Shown here: one piece after another, positions 27,079 through 36,657 of the stretch
Numbering within the stretch: position 1 is the stretch's first letter
Layout of the letters: the number at the start of each line of letters is the position of its first letter
Assembly: GCF_000332475.2 (NCBI RefSeq)
Contig: NZ_AOGX02000015.1
Coordinates: forward strand, 248,001-312,000
Direction of reading: 5' to 3'
From: Leptospira yanagawae serovar Saopaulo str. Sao Paulo = ATCC 700523
GTDB lineage: Bacteria; Spirochaetota; Leptospiria; Leptospirales; Leptospiraceae
Length of the DNA: 64,000 nucleotides
The notes under the pieces: model-generated
Databases searched by the model: none
What the model was told of the DNA's origin: nothing
What the model saw: only the letters and a program-made list of their open reading frames with translations
Translations under genes and position numbers: made by a program

Positions 27079-27858
27079 TTATGGTTGGAACCAATCTTGA
27101 TTTCGTTTTTCCCATTGACTGAGTTGTAGATGGATCACTTCATAATTTTGTAAAAATAATCTTCTTAAAAAAGTTTCGTATTCCTTACAATTTTCTGCCA
27201 TTGGCTGTTCCATCGATTCTCTGAGTTTGGAAGGTTTCTCTTGGAAACAATACTTTTGTAAATGGGAAGGATACCTGTTTGCATTGAGAATGGGCGCAAC
27301 AATACTCGAACCCGTACCAATATAAAATGGCATAGGTGCCCAGATGGTTTCATGTGTTGCTAAAAAAGAAATTCGGTGTAAATTGTTTTCCCCTGACGTC
27401 CAAACTAGTTCTGCCTCTGTTTCCATTGTGCCATAATACATCATTGTGAGAGCCAATAAACTAATACCTATACTTTTGAATGGCCTTTGGCTTTCATTTC
27501 GGATTACGAGCGTTAAATTGTCTATATTGGTTAATTCAAATCCTCTGTCCCATCTAGGGAGTTCATTCGGATTCATTGGTTTTGGTTTTTGGATGAGGGG
27601 GGCATCGTTTGGGTTGGGTGGTGGCAAAGGAACCGAAGTTAGGTCTGCAACATTAACTTGGTCATCTAACAAAACAGCCGGTGGAACTGGGAATACCTCT
27701 GGAAACACTTTCGCAAGAACAGGATCAGTTGTTGTCCATCGGATGGAAATGGTTTTGTTTTTGGAAAGTTTTGCTTCGGAACTTAGTTCAGGCATTGGGG
27801 TTTTACATGACCATTGCAGAACCAATAAAATCGATAAAAATACAAATTGTAACTTCAT
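27079..27858 (-). CDS. Lipoprotein of unknown function
   Basis: I start at 27858 (MKLQFVFLSILLVL), giving a lipoprotein signal ending LQWSC (Cys18); the frame runs to 27879. The mature protein has a proline-rich stretch (VPLPPPNPNDAPLIQKPKP, residues 71-89) and a mixed fold with EYETFLRRLFLQNYEVI near the end. No family recognised. Its stop lies 21 bases before the start of the barrel-like gene, so they are probably one operon. Confidence 0.65.
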   Translation of the reverse strand: MKLQFVFLSILLVLQWSCKTPMPELSSEAKLSKNKTISIRWTTTDPVLAKVFPEVFPVPPAVLLDDQVNVADLTSVPLPPPNPNDAPLIQKPKPMNPNELPRWDRGFELTNIDNLTLVIRNESQRPFKSIGISLLALTMMYYGTMETEAELVWTSGENNLHRISFLATHETIWAPMPFYIGTGSSIVAPILNANRYPSHLQKYCFQEKPSKLRESMEQPMAENCKEYETFLRRLFLQNYEVIHLQLSQWEKRNQDWFQP

Positions 27859-27949
27859 ATAACAGAGATAAGTTCTCAATCTATAGGTTAGACTTTTATC
27901 TTTTTGTTGGAAAGAACATTATCCATTTTGATTCAAGATTTAGGGATAA

Positions 27950-27975
27950 AAAAAGCCCGATTTCTCGGGCTTTTT
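27950..27975 (-). terminator. Rho-independent terminator after the acyl-CoA dehydrogenase gene
   Basis: A perfect 11-bp stem (AAAAAGCCCGA with TCGGGCTTTTT) and a 4-base loop TTTC. It is A-rich on one side and T-rich on the other, so it can act in both directions. The stop of the dehydrogenase is at 28068, 93 bases before it on the minus strand. Confidence 0.85.
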
Positions 27976-28067
27976 CGTGAATTTTGTCGCAAGGTTTTAA
28001 CCTTACTGACTAAAGTTTTCTTTGTTGAATCAAAGGAAAAGTTCCTCCGATAACAACCTTTTTTGGT

Positions 28068-29744
28068 CTACGAAGCAAGTGCTTGGTCTAGAAGGTCTTT
28101 CGCTACTACGCGAAGGGCCATCACTTCTTCCGCACCTTCAAAGATAGAGAATACGCGAGCATCTACAAAGTAACGTGACACTGGGTATTCTTCCGCATAA
28201 CCCATACCACCATGAATTTGCATTGCTTCTCGAGTGACCCACTCAGCAATTTTGGATGCATACAATTTAACAAGAGTTGCTTCCATTTGGCCTTTGTGGT
28301 CATCGAGTAGTGTTGCAACATAGTTTGTGTATTGGCGAGTTGCTTGGGTGATCATTGCCATCTTTGCAATTTTGAACTTTGTTAACGTATAATCGTAAAT
28401 TGGTTTTGCAAATACTTTACGTTCTTGAGAATAACGAAGAGCTGCTTCAAGAGCCGCTTGCATCACACCATTGGCACGAGCTGCAGTTTGGATCCTTCCA
28501 CCAGCAAACCCTTCCATTTGGAAGTAAAAACCCTTTCCACGGCCAGCTTCGCCACCAAGTAGGTTTTCTTTTGGAACAAAATAGTCTTCAAAAGAAACTT
28601 CGTAGGAGTGCATTCCACGGTAACCAATCGTTCCAATTGCTTTTCCTTGGATGGATCCACCACCTTCTTGTTTGTAACTGAACTCGTGACCTTCAAAGGA
28701 TGGTTTTTCAGCTAGTAGGATGGAAAGACCTCTGTGTTTCAAACTTGGGTCTGCTTCTGTACGGCAAAGGATGAGAAGTAGGTTTGCATACCCTGCAAAT
28801 GTACACCAAGTTTTCACACCATTGATGACAAATCCACCTTCCACTTCTTTTGCTGTAACAGAAACGCCGGCAACATCCGAACCATAGTTAGGCTCTGTGA
28901 CCATGATTCCTGCGAATTTTTCACCTGAGGCAAGGAGCGGTAACCATTTGTTTTTTTGTTCTTCGGTTCCCCCTTTGAGGAGGGCCTTGGACATAATTTC
29001 TGGACGTGTGATGAGAGATCCTGCTGCTCCAAGAGAGCCTCTAGAAAGTTCTTCCGTCACGACTAACATGGAGATGTTGTCTGGACGATCGTTTGGTTGG
29101 ATTCCACCAAATTGTTCTGGGATACAAAGACCAAAACATCCCATGTCACGAAGGCCATTGATGATCTCTTGTGGGATCAAATCGTCGTGTCTATGTACAT
29201 GTTCTGCGTGAGGGACAACGACGTTCTCAGCGAAGTCTTTGAAAATTCCACGGAAATTTTCGTGGTCTTCGGAAAGTCCGTAAGCACCGAAGTGTCCTAA
29301 ATCAACAATTTTGTCTACGATTGCTTCGTAGTTTTCCATTTTGGAAGCTGCTTCTACGAAACCATTGATTTCGTCGGAAAACAGTTTGGAGAATAATTCC
29401 TGGTAGGTAAGTTCGTATTCAGCAGGACGCGCTGCCAGTTCGGAACGAATGTTGGAAACAGTTTCAGCAACAAAGGTAAGTGCCATTTTCTGTTCCAATT
29501 CACCAGTTCCTTTGGAAGCATCCCAAGCATATACGATAAAGTTCTCAGCTACACGTTGTTGTGCAGTCATCCAAGCAAGTTGGTAAAACACATGTTGCGT
29601 TTTGTCCATTTTGCTAATGGATACTTTACCGTTGTCGGAATTTTTCTGTGCGAGTCGTTTCGTAACTTCATTGAGGAGGGCGGCTTGGGCGTTCAATGCC
29701 TTCTCCGCCTGGGATTTTTCGAGTTTCACTGCCGTTGCGGTCAT
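28068..29744 (-). CDS. Acyl-CoA dehydrogenase with N-terminal extension
   Basis: The 558-residue protein has the acyl-CoA dehydrogenase fold from about residue 150: FGLCIPEQFGG, VTEPNYGSDVAG, and FAGGRIQTAARANG. The catalytic base is in FSIFEGAEEVM (Glu). These FAD enzymes remove hydrogens at C2-C3 of an acyl-CoA. The family is usually about 380-400 residues; here about 150 helical residues are added in front, with no motif I know. The gene is isolated and ends at a strong hairpin. Confidence 0.88.
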   Translation of the reverse strand: MTATAVKLEKSQAEKALNAQAALLNEVTKRLAQKNSDNGKVSISKMDKTQHVFYQLAWMTAQQRVAENFIVYAWDASKGTGELEQKMALTFVAETVSNIRSELAARPAEYELTYQELFSKLFSDEINGFVEAASKMENYEAIVDKIVDLGHFGAYGLSEDHENFRGIFKDFAENVVVPHAEHVHRHDDLIPQEIINGLRDMGCFGLCIPEQFGGIQPNDRPDNISMLVVTEELSRGSLGAAGSLITRPEIMSKALLKGGTEEQKNKWLPLLASGEKFAGIMVTEPNYGSDVAGVSVTAKEVEGGFVINGVKTWCTFAGYANLLLILCRTEADPSLKHRGLSILLAEKPSFEGHEFSYKQEGGGSIQGKAIGTIGYRGMHSYEVSFEDYFVPKENLLGGEAGRGKGFYFQMEGFAGGRIQTAARANGVMQAALEAALRYSQERKVFAKPIYDYTLTKFKIAKMAMITQATRQYTNYVATLLDDHKGQMEATLVKLYASKIAEWVTREAMQIHGGMGYAEEYPVSRYFVDARVFSIFEGAEEVMALRVVAKDLLDQALAS

Positions 29745-29877
29745 GTGTTTAACGTTCCTGCGGGTGGTTTTCTTCCACTATACGGAAGGAAAGTACCCTG
29801 TCATTTTCATTTTTAGACTAGGTTTTGGGTTGGGTCTGCCAAAAATGTCCTTAAGATTCGAATTAGGAAATAAATGA

Positions 29878-30369
29878 TTGAAAATCATCGGAATTGATCC
29901 AGGGTCCCACCGAGTTGGGTATGCCATTTTATCCTTTCCTGAAGGAATGCGCCGAAACCCAGAACTTTTGGCTTATGGCACGATCGAAGTGGCACCAAAG
30001 ACCCCATCTCCCGACAATCTATTGCACATTCGGTCCGAACTCCAATCAATTCTCTCCGAATTCCAACCGGAATGTGCGGCAGTCGAAGAATTGTTTTTCG
30101 TCCAAAACACGACCACTGGAATGAAGGTTTCCGAATCCCGCGGTGTGATTTTACTCACCTTAGGCGAAAACCAAATTCCGATGGTGTCACTTACAGCCAC
30201 TCAAATCAAAAAAGGAATTTCTGCGAAAGGGAACGCCACTAAAAAGGAAGTCCGGGCGGCGATCCAAATGATTTTGGGATTTAAAGACTTAAAAGGCCAC
30301 GATGACTCTTGGGACGCCATCGCATGTGCGTTTGTGGGGCGGTCATTGGCTAGGAGTTTGAATCCATAA
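29878..30369 (+). CDS. ruvC: Crossover junction endodeoxyribonuclease RuvC
   Basis: The 163-residue protein has the RuvC catalytic acids: Asp7 (IGIDPGS), Glu70 (AVEELFF), and the pair Asp143/Asp146 (HDDSWDA). It cuts Holliday junctions symmetrically after RuvAB branch migration. The start is TTG at 29878; the ATG 4 bases upstream is in a frame that closes at once. ruvA and ruvB are not next to it. Confidence 0.95.
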   Translation: MKIIGIDPGSHRVGYAILSFPEGMRRNPELLAYGTIEVAPKTPSPDNLLHIRSELQSILSEFQPECAAVEELFFVQNTTTGMKVSESRGVILLTLGENQIPMVSLTATQIKKGISAKGNATKKEVRAAIQMILGFKDLKGHDDSWDAIACAFVGRSLARSLNP

Positions 30370-30384
30370 TCATATTGGGCGAAG

Positions 30385-31125
30385 TTATCGTTCATTTTTA
30401 AATTTGCCAAATTTGAAGTAATTTAAAATTGCTTCTTTGACTTCTGGTGCATCGACGATAAAATTGTGAGTTCTTTCCACTAAAAGAAAATCATTCATAT
30501 TCTCTAATTTTGAATTTTCAATCGAAACCTTACCATCATCATCTCCAGGAATCAAATAAGAGGAAATAGGATCTATCGTTACGTTTCCCATTATGATTCC
30601 AAATTGAAAATTTGGTAGTCCTAATGAATTCACATAACTATTTTGATCTGTTTTCAGTTGTGAAACAACTGGTCCAAGAATTAAATTAAAAACTTTAAAT
30701 TTAGACAGGAAATCAGCCACTTCACTACCTTTGTTAGGTGGCGCTAACATAACAATTTTTCCAAGATGTTTGATTTGATTTTTCTTTAAATAAGATCGAA
30801 GTAGGATTCCACCGAGGGAATGGGTCACAAAATGAATTTTTTGATTTTGGCAATGCTCTTCAAAATTTGAGAGATTGGAATCAGCAATTTCAGAAATGGA
30901 CATCGATGTTGATTCATATTCGATAGACACAACATAATATCCGTTCTCAATCAGAAAATCACTTAAATTCTTTAAGTGATTGGAAGATCTGAGGAATCCA
31001 TGAATCAATACAACACATTCTTGTTGATCAGAGATTTTTGTTTTTTGAGAGAGTTTTTGGTCCGTGCATCCTGTGCCGAGTGCAAAAAACGAAATGAGAA
31101 GGAAAAGAGTATTTATTTTTTTCAT
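30385..31125 (-). CDS. Lipoprotein alpha/beta hydrolase (lipase-like)
   Basis: The 246-residue protein has a lipobox ending GTGC (Cys20), then an alpha/beta hydrolase: oxyanion segment VLIHGFLRSS, nucleophile elbow THSLGG, and the late His in VERTHNFIV. It resembles triacylglycerol lipases of the short Bacillus LipA / phospholipase type. It is anchored at the cell envelope and probably cleaves esters there. It converges with ruvC (15 bases). Confidence 0.82.
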   Translation of the reverse strand: MKKINTLFLLISFFALGTGCTDQKLSQKTKISDQQECVVLIHGFLRSSNHLKNLSDFLIENGYYVVSIEYESTSMSISEIADSNLSNFEEHCQNQKIHFVTHSLGGILLRSYLKKNQIKHLGKIVMLAPPNKGSEVADFLSKFKVFNLILGPVVSQLKTDQNSYVNSLGLPNFQFGIIMGNVTIDPISSYLIPGDDDGKVSIENSKLENMNDFLLVERTHNFIVDAPEVKEAILNYFKFGKFKNER

Positions 31126-31192
31126 AAACGATTTAGATTCAGTTTGTTTCGCATAATGCTGTTTAGGTTTATCAAAAAAACGTTATTTTATA

Positions 31193-31774
31193 TCAATGTA
31201 ATTTTTGTTGGTTTTCCATCATTTCCAAAAGTTGCTTCATTCGTTTTTCTCTTGTTTCCGGTTTTTTCGCAGTTTGTAATCGCCAAGCGATCGCAAAATG
31301 GTTTGATTTATTGAGGGATTGAAAGAATTCATGGGCTTTTTTGTTCTTTTTCAATTGAACCAAAAAATCTTTTGGCATTTCCATATTACTTTGTGAATCA
31401 TATGCCTTTTCCCACCTTCCATCTTTTTTAGCAGCTTCTACCTCTTTGAGTCCACTAGGTTGCATTCGTTTTTCTTTGATCAGTTTTTCGACTTTTTCCC
31501 GATTTCGTTTCGACCAAATGCTTTTAGCCCGACGTGGAGTGAATTTTTGGATCCAGGATGTTTCATCATATTTTTTTTTCTGGCTATCAATCCAACCAAA
31601 ACATAATGCTTCTTCTAAGGCTTCATCATAAGTAATCGTTTTGATTCCTGAGTCCTTCTTAAAAATTCGAAGCCATATTCCATCATCTATGGAATCAAAA
31701 TGAACACTAAGCCAATCCTTCCATTCTTTTTGAGAAGAAAATGATTTTATGACGATGTCTTTTTTGAAAGTCAT
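31193..31774 (-). CDS. YdeI/OmpD-associated family protein
   Basis: The 193-residue protein matches the YdeI-like (bacteriocin-protection) family: KEWKDWLSVHFDS at the start, the central CFGWIDSQ and FTPRRAKSIWSKRN, and a C-terminal basic helix (ETREKRMKQLLEMM). Family role is uncertain; members are linked to stress or antimicrobial peptide resistance. It lies on the minus strand upstream of the lipase, 67 bases apart. Confidence 0.82.
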   Translation of the reverse strand: MTFKKDIVIKSFSSQKEWKDWLSVHFDSIDDGIWLRIFKKDSGIKTITYDEALEEALCFGWIDSQKKKYDETSWIQKFTPRRAKSIWSKRNREKVEKLIKEKRMQPSGLKEVEAAKKDGRWEKAYDSQSNMEMPKDFLVQLKKNKKAHEFFQSLNKSNHFAIAWRLQTAKKPETREKRMKQLLEMMENQQKLH

Positions 31775-31865
31775 AGAATTTTCTTAGGGTTATATATTTG
31801 GATCTGTTTATCCACAATACGACAGTGACAAGATCACTATCGTAATAATATGATTATGTATTTTT

Positions 31866-32906
31866 CTAAGGTCTTGGGCAAACCAAAAGGAAATCTTCGA
31901 AAACTTGTGAGATCAGTAGTTTATCTTTATAAACGAGACCAGTACTTCCTGCTGAAATTTCCGCACCTTCATTGGAATACACTTCTGTGACTTCTTTTGT
32001 GTTGGGATTGACTTTGAATACACGTGTGGGTGCTAAGTTGGTTCGATTCATCACATGGCGAATGAATTTATAAGTTGAATCATGTGCTGCAAGCCATAAC
32101 ATTCCTGTTTCATCTTCTAAAATATTATCTGGACCTGCCCCAATCGAAATCGATTCTAAATATTTTAAATTGATTTTACCATCAACTCGATTCACTTCAT
32201 ACACGCGAATCGCTTTTTCAGCAAAGACAGATCGGTATAAAAGTTCTTGTTTCCCATTTTTACGAATGTAAATTCCATTCCCGAGCATCACTGGAACACC
32301 TAATGATTGGAATGTATTTCCATCATAATAAGATACGTCAGCCCTTCCACTTCGAATGATCATGTCCCAATACTTGCGTATCGCATTACTTGTACCATTA
32401 TCGTTGGATGTAAAAATCTCACCCGCCTCGTTCATAAATACATCGTTTGGACTTGTGAGTGATGGATCACTTAGAGTTTTTGTATGTGTCCATTTACCCG
32501 TTTTGGATCGTTCGAAAATTTCAAGTGTATGTGGAATTTCATCTTGAAGGGTATGTGAAATGACTGCGAGTGTATCCACTCCTTTCACTTTTGCATAACT
32601 GATTCCATGTGGTCGGAAATTTTCTGGGTAATTGGTTTCAATTTTTTTGGCTTCTAACTTTTGTTTTGGATTGGCAAAGGAAATTTCATATAAGGCACCA
32701 ATGTCCTTTAATCCATTTCGTCTTTCATGAGAGGAAACGATCAAAGTGGATGTTTCTCGGATGAGATCGAAGTCTTCTGGCCCAGGTGTGCCTGAAATTC
32801 GTTCACAACCAGCGATGGGTTTTTCTTGGATTTGGCCGCCACAATTGGCCAAAACAGTCAAAATGGAGAAAATGAGGAAAAAAAGCCGAGGGGAAGTCGC
32901 GTGCAT
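31866..32906 (-). CDS. SMP-30 / paraoxonase-like lipoprotein
   Basis: The 346-residue protein has a lipobox LANC (Cys22) and a six-bladed propeller like arylesterases or SMP-30: GPEDFDLIRET, PHGISYAK, SPNDVFMNEAGEIFTSND and GAGPDNILEDETG carry the acidic/Asn calcium-binding positions of the family. It probably hydrolyses lactones or esters at the cell envelope, substrate unknown. The gene is 91 bases upstream of the YdeI-like gene on the same strand. Confidence 0.78.
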   Translation of the reverse strand: MHATSPRLFFLIFSILTVLANCGGQIQEKPIAGCERISGTPGPEDFDLIRETSTLIVSSHERRNGLKDIGALYEISFANPKQKLEAKKIETNYPENFRPHGISYAKVKGVDTLAVISHTLQDEIPHTLEIFERSKTGKWTHTKTLSDPSLTSPNDVFMNEAGEIFTSNDNGTSNAIRKYWDMIIRSGRADVSYYDGNTFQSLGVPVMLGNGIYIRKNGKQELLYRSVFAEKAIRVYEVNRVDGKINLKYLESISIGAGPDNILEDETGMLWLAAHDSTYKFIRHVMNRTNLAPTRVFKVNPNTKEVTEVYSNEGAEISAGSTGLVYKDKLLISQVFEDFLLVCPRP

Positions 32907-32953
32907 CTCGGTAGTTTACCCTAAGATTTCGCTTTCCTCCACAAAATTCTTTC

Positions 32954-32981
32954 TCGACATTATTGTGCAGTGCAAAATAAT
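32954..32981 (+). promoter_or_regulatory. Candidate promoter of the phasin-like gene
   Basis: TCGACA (32954-32959) and AATAAT (32976-32981) are 16 bases apart, and 22 bases lie before the start codon. The pair overlaps a 7-bp inverted repeat (CATTATT / AATAATG) that could be an operator. Confidence 0.35.
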
Positions 32982-33003
32982 GGATGGAGAAGGGGTCAAT
33001 CCG

Positions 33004-33294
33004 ATGAGCAACGTGGAAAACAAACTACAAGATATCGTGAATGCCGGAATCGGTGCTGTCAAAACTTCCAAAGAAGTTTGGGAGAAACTGGTGGTAGACC
33101 TTAACGAGAAAAAAAGCCAATTTGAAACCAACTTTCAAAAACTGAAAGAGCAAGGCGAAAGTGATACAAGTGACAAAGCACTAAAAGTGAAAATGGGTGT
33201 TGCTTGGGGAATCGTTCGTATCGAAGAACTGAGAGACAATGTTGTGAAGTATCTCGACAAAGTGAAAGAAGGTAAAGACAACAAACCTTCTTAA
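33004..33294 (+). CDS. Phasin-like small coiled-coil protein
   Basis: The 96-residue protein begins at the ATG at 33004, after AAGGGG at good spacing; the frame is open far upstream but without a matching site. It is one long amphipathic helix pair (IVNAGIGAVKTSKEVWEKLV, RIEELRDNVVKYLDKVKEG). The pattern resembles phasins, which coat polyhydroxyalkanoate granules, but no PHA synthase is in the window. It is followed by a strong terminator. Confidence 0.7.
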   Translation: MSNVENKLQDIVNAGIGAVKTSKEVWEKLVVDLNEKKSQFETNFQKLKEQGESDTSDKALKVKMGVAWGIVRIEELRDNVVKYLDKVKEGKDNKPS

Positions 33295-33330
33295 GTTTTA
33301 TTTTTTCATCTCACCATCCTGAATTTTCTA

Positions 33331-33366
33331 CCGGCAGGTTTGTGCTCAAGCCTGCTGGGTTTTTTG
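33331..33366 (+). terminator. Rho-independent terminator of the phasin-like gene
   Basis: A 12-bp stem (CCGGCAGGTTTG with CAAGCCTGCTGG, two G-T pairs) with loop TGCT is followed by GTTTTTT. It lies 36 bases after the stop and separates the gene from the tRNA-Pro on the other strand. Confidence 0.88.
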
Positions 33367-33385
33367 AATCACAACATTTTCACTT

Positions 33386-33456
33386 CGGAGTGACCGGATT
33401 TGAACCGGCGACCCCTTGCCCCCCAGACAAGTGCGCTACCGCTGCGCTACACCCCG
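33386..33456 (-). tRNA. tRNA-Pro, anticodon GGG
   Basis: The minus-strand sequence folds into a standard cloverleaf: acceptor CGGGGTG/CACTCCG (one G-T pair), D-arm GCGC/GCGC, anticodon arm CTTGT-CTGGGGG-GCAAG with anticodon GGG, T-arm with TTCAAAT. The 3' CCA is not encoded. Confidence 0.93.
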
Positions 33457-33526
33457 TGTTATGAAGTCCAAAAACCTGGCCTTACATACTTGGTCAAGCC
33501 TTACTGGTTTTAGACTTTGATTCAAA

Positions 33527-34015
33527 TTAAATTCCGAGATTGTCCGGTGAAATGGCCCAAATGATTTGGCCGTGGTCAAATTTTTCTCGTGCGACGTTGA
33601 TGGCAATTGTAGATCCAGGTTGGAAAACTAAATTTTCTGCAACGCTGGAATTCCCTAGTAGTTTTGCAGCAAAATATGTGATATCTGGATTATGACCAAC
33701 TAACAAAACTGTATCGGAGTTTGAAAAGTTGACAAGACACGAAATGATATCGGAGCAACCTCTTCCTGCAGCCAAATCATCTGAAGCAACCATGTCACCT
33801 TCGTACTTTAGTTCTTCTGAAAGGATTTCTGCTGTGTGTTTGGTTCGAGTGTAGGGGCTGTAATACACTTGTTTGACAGATAATGACGAGTTTTTAATGA
33901 ACTTACCAATTTTATGAATATCACTTTTCCCTTTGTCTGTGAGTTCCCTTTGCGTATCGGAAATGGTAGAGGTAGAGTTCTCAGCCTCACCGTGACGAAC
34001 CAAAATGATCTTCAT
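33527..34015 (-). CDS. sixA: SixA-type phosphohistidine phosphatase
   Basis: The 162-residue protein starts at 34015 (TAGGAGA, 3 bases before the ATG; the frame is open 16 codons further up). It has the histidine phosphatase motif LVRHGEAEN at the N-terminus, the second conserved region VYYSPYTRTKHTAE, and the late catalytic His in LLVGHNPDI. SixA removes phosphate from His-phosphorylated phosphorelay or PTS proteins. It diverges from rppH. Confidence 0.88.
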   Translation of the reverse strand: MKIILVRHGEAENSTSTISDTQRELTDKGKSDIHKIGKFIKNSSLSVKQVYYSPYTRTKHTAEILSEELKYEGDMVASDDLAAGRGCSDIISCLVNFSNSDTVLLVGHNPDITYFAAKLLGNSSVAENLVFQPGSTIAINVAREKFDHGQIIWAISPDNLGI

Positions 34016-34087
34016 ACTATCTCCTAATCCCAAGATTGGAACCACGGATTTCCCGAGAAACAAAAAATTAAGGAATTTCTTGCGAAA

Positions 34088-34606
34088 ATGAAAGAGAAGG
34101 ACATACTAACGATTATGACAGACAAACCCTACCGCAAAAATGTAGGAATGGTAGTTTTTAACTCTAAGGGAATGGTCATTGTTGGTGAAAGGATCCAATT
34201 TCCTGGATCTTGGCAATTTCCACAGGGCGGCATTGACGAAGAAGAAGATTATCTTGAAGCCGCTAAACGAGAATTATACGAAGAACTAGGAATCAAAAAG
34301 GCAATTTATGTAACTGAATATCCAGATTGGATTCCATATGATTTCCCAAGCTCACTAGGACTTAACTCCCATCTTCAAAAGTTTCGAGGGCAATTACAAA
34401 GGTGGATTTTGTTTTATTGGGATGGTGGTTTGGACGAATGTGATTTGGTCCATCATGAACAAGAATTTTTGACCATTCGCCATATGGAAATCGAGGAAAC
34501 AATCCAAGCTGTAATTGATTTCAAACGACCCGTTTACGAAAAGTTTGTTCCTCTTTTTAAATCAGCCATTCAAAATTACATTGCAGAGAATGTTAAAACC
34601 ACATAA
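34088..34606 (+). CDS. rppH: RNA pyrophosphohydrolase RppH (Nudix)
   Basis: The 172-residue protein has the Nudix box GGIDEEEDYLEAAKRELYEE (in part; full box to LGI) after WQFPQG. The start segment DKPYRKNVGMVV is that of RppH, which removes pyrophosphate from 5'-triphosphate mRNA to start decay. Start ambiguous: ATG at 34088 or at 34115 (MTDKPYRKN); both have an AAGGA at slightly long spacing. It heads the run with acyP and an aldo/keto reductase. Confidence 0.9.
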   Translation: MKEKDILTIMTDKPYRKNVGMVVFNSKGMVIVGERIQFPGSWQFPQGGIDEEEDYLEAAKRELYEELGIKKAIYVTEYPDWIPYDFPSSLGLNSHLQKFRGQLQRWILFYWDGGLDECDLVHHEQEFLTIRHMEIEETIQAVIDFKRPVYEKFVPLFKSAIQNYIAENVKTT

Positions 34607-34627
34607 GGTAATTGTAGGAGACAATCT

Positions 34628-34915
34628 TTGGGAAAATCAGAAGAAGCGAGAGCAAGAATTTTAGTGCGGGGAACCGTACAAGGTGTGGGATTTCGGTATT
34701 ATATATTACAAAAAGCCCAAGAGATGCGACTCAAAGGTTATACACAAAACTTACCGAATGGGGAAGTCGAAGCTGTTGTGGAAGGTGATAAACTTTTTAT
34801 CGAAGATTTGTATCGTGCCATGCAAAGAGGACCAACCAAGGCAAAGGTTAAGGATCATGTGATTGAATGGAGTGATCCAAAAAACCAATTCAAAACTTTT
34901 TTAATCAAAAAATAA
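34628..34915 (+). CDS. acyP: Acylphosphatase
   Basis: The 95-residue protein has the acylphosphatase signature [12 protein letters not shown] with the catalytic Arg, and [12 protein letters not shown] with the catalytic Asn. It hydrolyses carboxyl-phosphate bonds such as 1,3-bisphosphoglycerate or acetyl phosphate. The start is TTG, with TAGGAGA in front. It lies 21 bases after rppH and 1 base before the aldo/keto reductase. Confidence 0.93.
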   Translation: MGKSEEARARILVRGTVQGVGFRYYILQKAQEMRLKGYTQNLPNGEVEAVVEGDKLFIEDLYRAMQRGPTKAKVKDHVIEWSDPKNQFKTFLIKK

Positions 34916-34916
34916 C

Positions 34917-35933
34917 ATGAAAAAACGAAGACTTGGCAAAACAGGAATGGTGGTTTCCGAAATTTGTATGGGAACCATGACTTTTGGATCTTCATGTAAC
35001 GAAGATGAGGCGTTTAGGATTTTAGATCGGGCTTATGATGCAGGTATTGATTTTTACGATACAGCAGAAATTTATCCAGTACCACCACAAAAATCTTGGG
35101 TACATCGTACCGAAGAGATTTTTGGAAAGTGGTTAAAAACAAAACCTAGGGATGGAATCATCATTGCGACAAAAGTGGCAGGTCCAGGACATGGATGGTT
35201 TAGCCCACCACTCCGCGAAGGGAAAACGGCTCTTGACAAATACCATATCCGTAGAGCAATCGAAGGCTCCTTGCAACGGTTAGGTGTAGAAACCATAGAC
35301 TTGTACCAAACTCATTGGCCGGACCATGACGTTTCCTATGATGAAACGATGGAGGCCCTTACCGAACTCAAGGAGGAAGGAAAAATCCGTTATGCCGGAT
35401 GTTCCAATGAAACTTCTTTTGGACTCATGAAAAGCCTTTGGACATCAGATAAATACAATTTGATTCGGTATGATTCCATCCAAAATAATTTTTCCATTTT
35501 GAATCGTCGATTTGAAGACGAATTAGCGCAGGTTTGCCGAAAAGAAGGTGTATCCTTATTACCTTATTCTCCACTTGCAGGAGGAGTTCTCACGGGTAAA
35601 TACAATGTGACTACGAAACCGGAAGGGGCACGTTTTGTTCGTTATATGGTGGAAGGAGAAAGGCAAAAGAGGATGTCAAATCGATTCCTAAACGAACAAA
35701 CATTAGCATCTACTAAAGAATTAATGGAAATTGCAACAAAGTACGGAATGAGCTCGACAGTCATGTCAGTTGCTTGGAGCAAACAACACGATTTCGTGGC
35801 TTCCACCATCATCGGAGCCAATACTGTAGAACAGTTGGAAGAATCTTTGAAGGCGACCGATGTCATCCTTTCCGATGAAATATTGTCCGAAATCAATGCA
35901 GTTTCTAAAAAAATTCAATACCCAATGGGTTAA
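34917..35933 (+). CDS. Aldo/keto reductase, Tas/YajO-like
   Basis: The 338-residue protein is an NADP-dependent aldo/keto reductase: [21 protein letters not shown], the catalytic FYDTAEIY (Asp, Tyr), ATKVAG (Lys), and HWPDHD (His). The insert [15 protein letters not shown] is typical of the Tas-like subgroup. Substrate unknown. It begins 1 base after the acyP stop, so it is co-transcribed. Confidence 0.88.
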   Translation: MKKRRLGKTGMVVSEICMGTMTFGSSCNEDEAFRILDRAYDAGIDFYDTAEIYPVPPQKSWVHRTEEIFGKWLKTKPRDGIIIATKVAGPGHGWFSPPLREGKTALDKYHIRRAIEGSLQRLGVETIDLYQTHWPDHDVSYDETMEALTELKEEGKIRYAGCSNETSFGLMKSLWTSDKYNLIRYDSIQNNFSILNRRFEDELAQVCRKEGVSLLPYSPLAGGVLTGKYNVTTKPEGARFVRYMVEGERQKRMSNRFLNEQTLASTKELMEIATKYGMSSTVMSVAWSKQHDFVASTIIGANTVEQLEESLKATDVILSDEILSEINAVSKKIQYPMG

Positions 35934-35947
35934 GGACTTCGCCAAAC

Positions 35948-36640
35948 ATGAGTTCAAATTTGAAAAATGAAAAGCATACGGAAATGGAAACGAAGAACGA
36001 AAGAATGTCTGAAGTAAAAAAAATTTCTAAATGGGAACAATTGACATCTGGAGTTTTTCGTAAAATTTTGATTTTACTTTTGGTTAGCTATTTATTTCCT
36101 GAATGTTCCAGTTTTGGTCCTAAGAATTCGCAAAGTAGTTTGATCATTGTCCATATGACAATTGTGAAAGATGAAATGATTTTGGATGAACTCATTGACC
36201 CTCGGTTCCAAAAAGTCACCTTACGCAAAGGAGAAAAATCAATCGAATACAGTGAAAGTTCAGGCCACTATTATTACTTTCAAAATTTAAAAGAAGGCCA
36301 ATACGAAATCTTTGATGCGATCCATTTATTGAATCGTGGTGCTTCTGATTTTGCTTTCGGTAGTACGAAGCAACCGAATAAAATCGATATTGATTTTGAT
36401 TTGGATGACATTCGGAAATCAAGAATTGACTTATTACCTGGAACGGTTGTGTTTATGGGAAGTTTCCACGTCACCGTTGACTTTAAATTCCAAGAGGAAC
36501 CAAAAATCACAGTTCGGTATAGCAAAACAAATGAGGAAGAACTCGCAGCGATGGACCATTTGTATAAAAATTATCCAAGGTCTGGATGGGGTCAAAAAGC
36601 CAAAAACCGAGTGAAGTTACTCTCATCCTTTACCCAATGA
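35948..36640 (+). CDS. Probable lipoprotein of unknown function
   Basis: The 230-residue protein has a hydrophobic segment (KILILLLVSYLF) ending PEC, a possible lipobox near residue 53, after a long charged N-terminus. The true start is perhaps the ATG at 36005, which would give a normal signal length. The end (MDHLYKNYPRSGWGQKAKNRV) resembles a TPR-like helix. No family recognised. It is 14 bases after the aldo/keto reductase. Confidence 0.6.
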   Translation: MSSNLKNEKHTEMETKNERMSEVKKISKWEQLTSGVFRKILILLLVSYLFPECSSFGPKNSQSSLIIVHMTIVKDEMILDELIDPRFQKVTLRKGEKSIEYSESSGHYYYFQNLKEGQYEIFDAIHLLNRGASDFAFGSTKQPNKIDIDFDLDDIRKSRIDLLPGTVVFMGSFHVTVDFKFQEEPKITVRYSKTNEEELAAMDHLYKNYPRSGWGQKAKNRVKLLSSFTQ

Positions 36641-36657
36641 TCCATTTAATCTAACAT

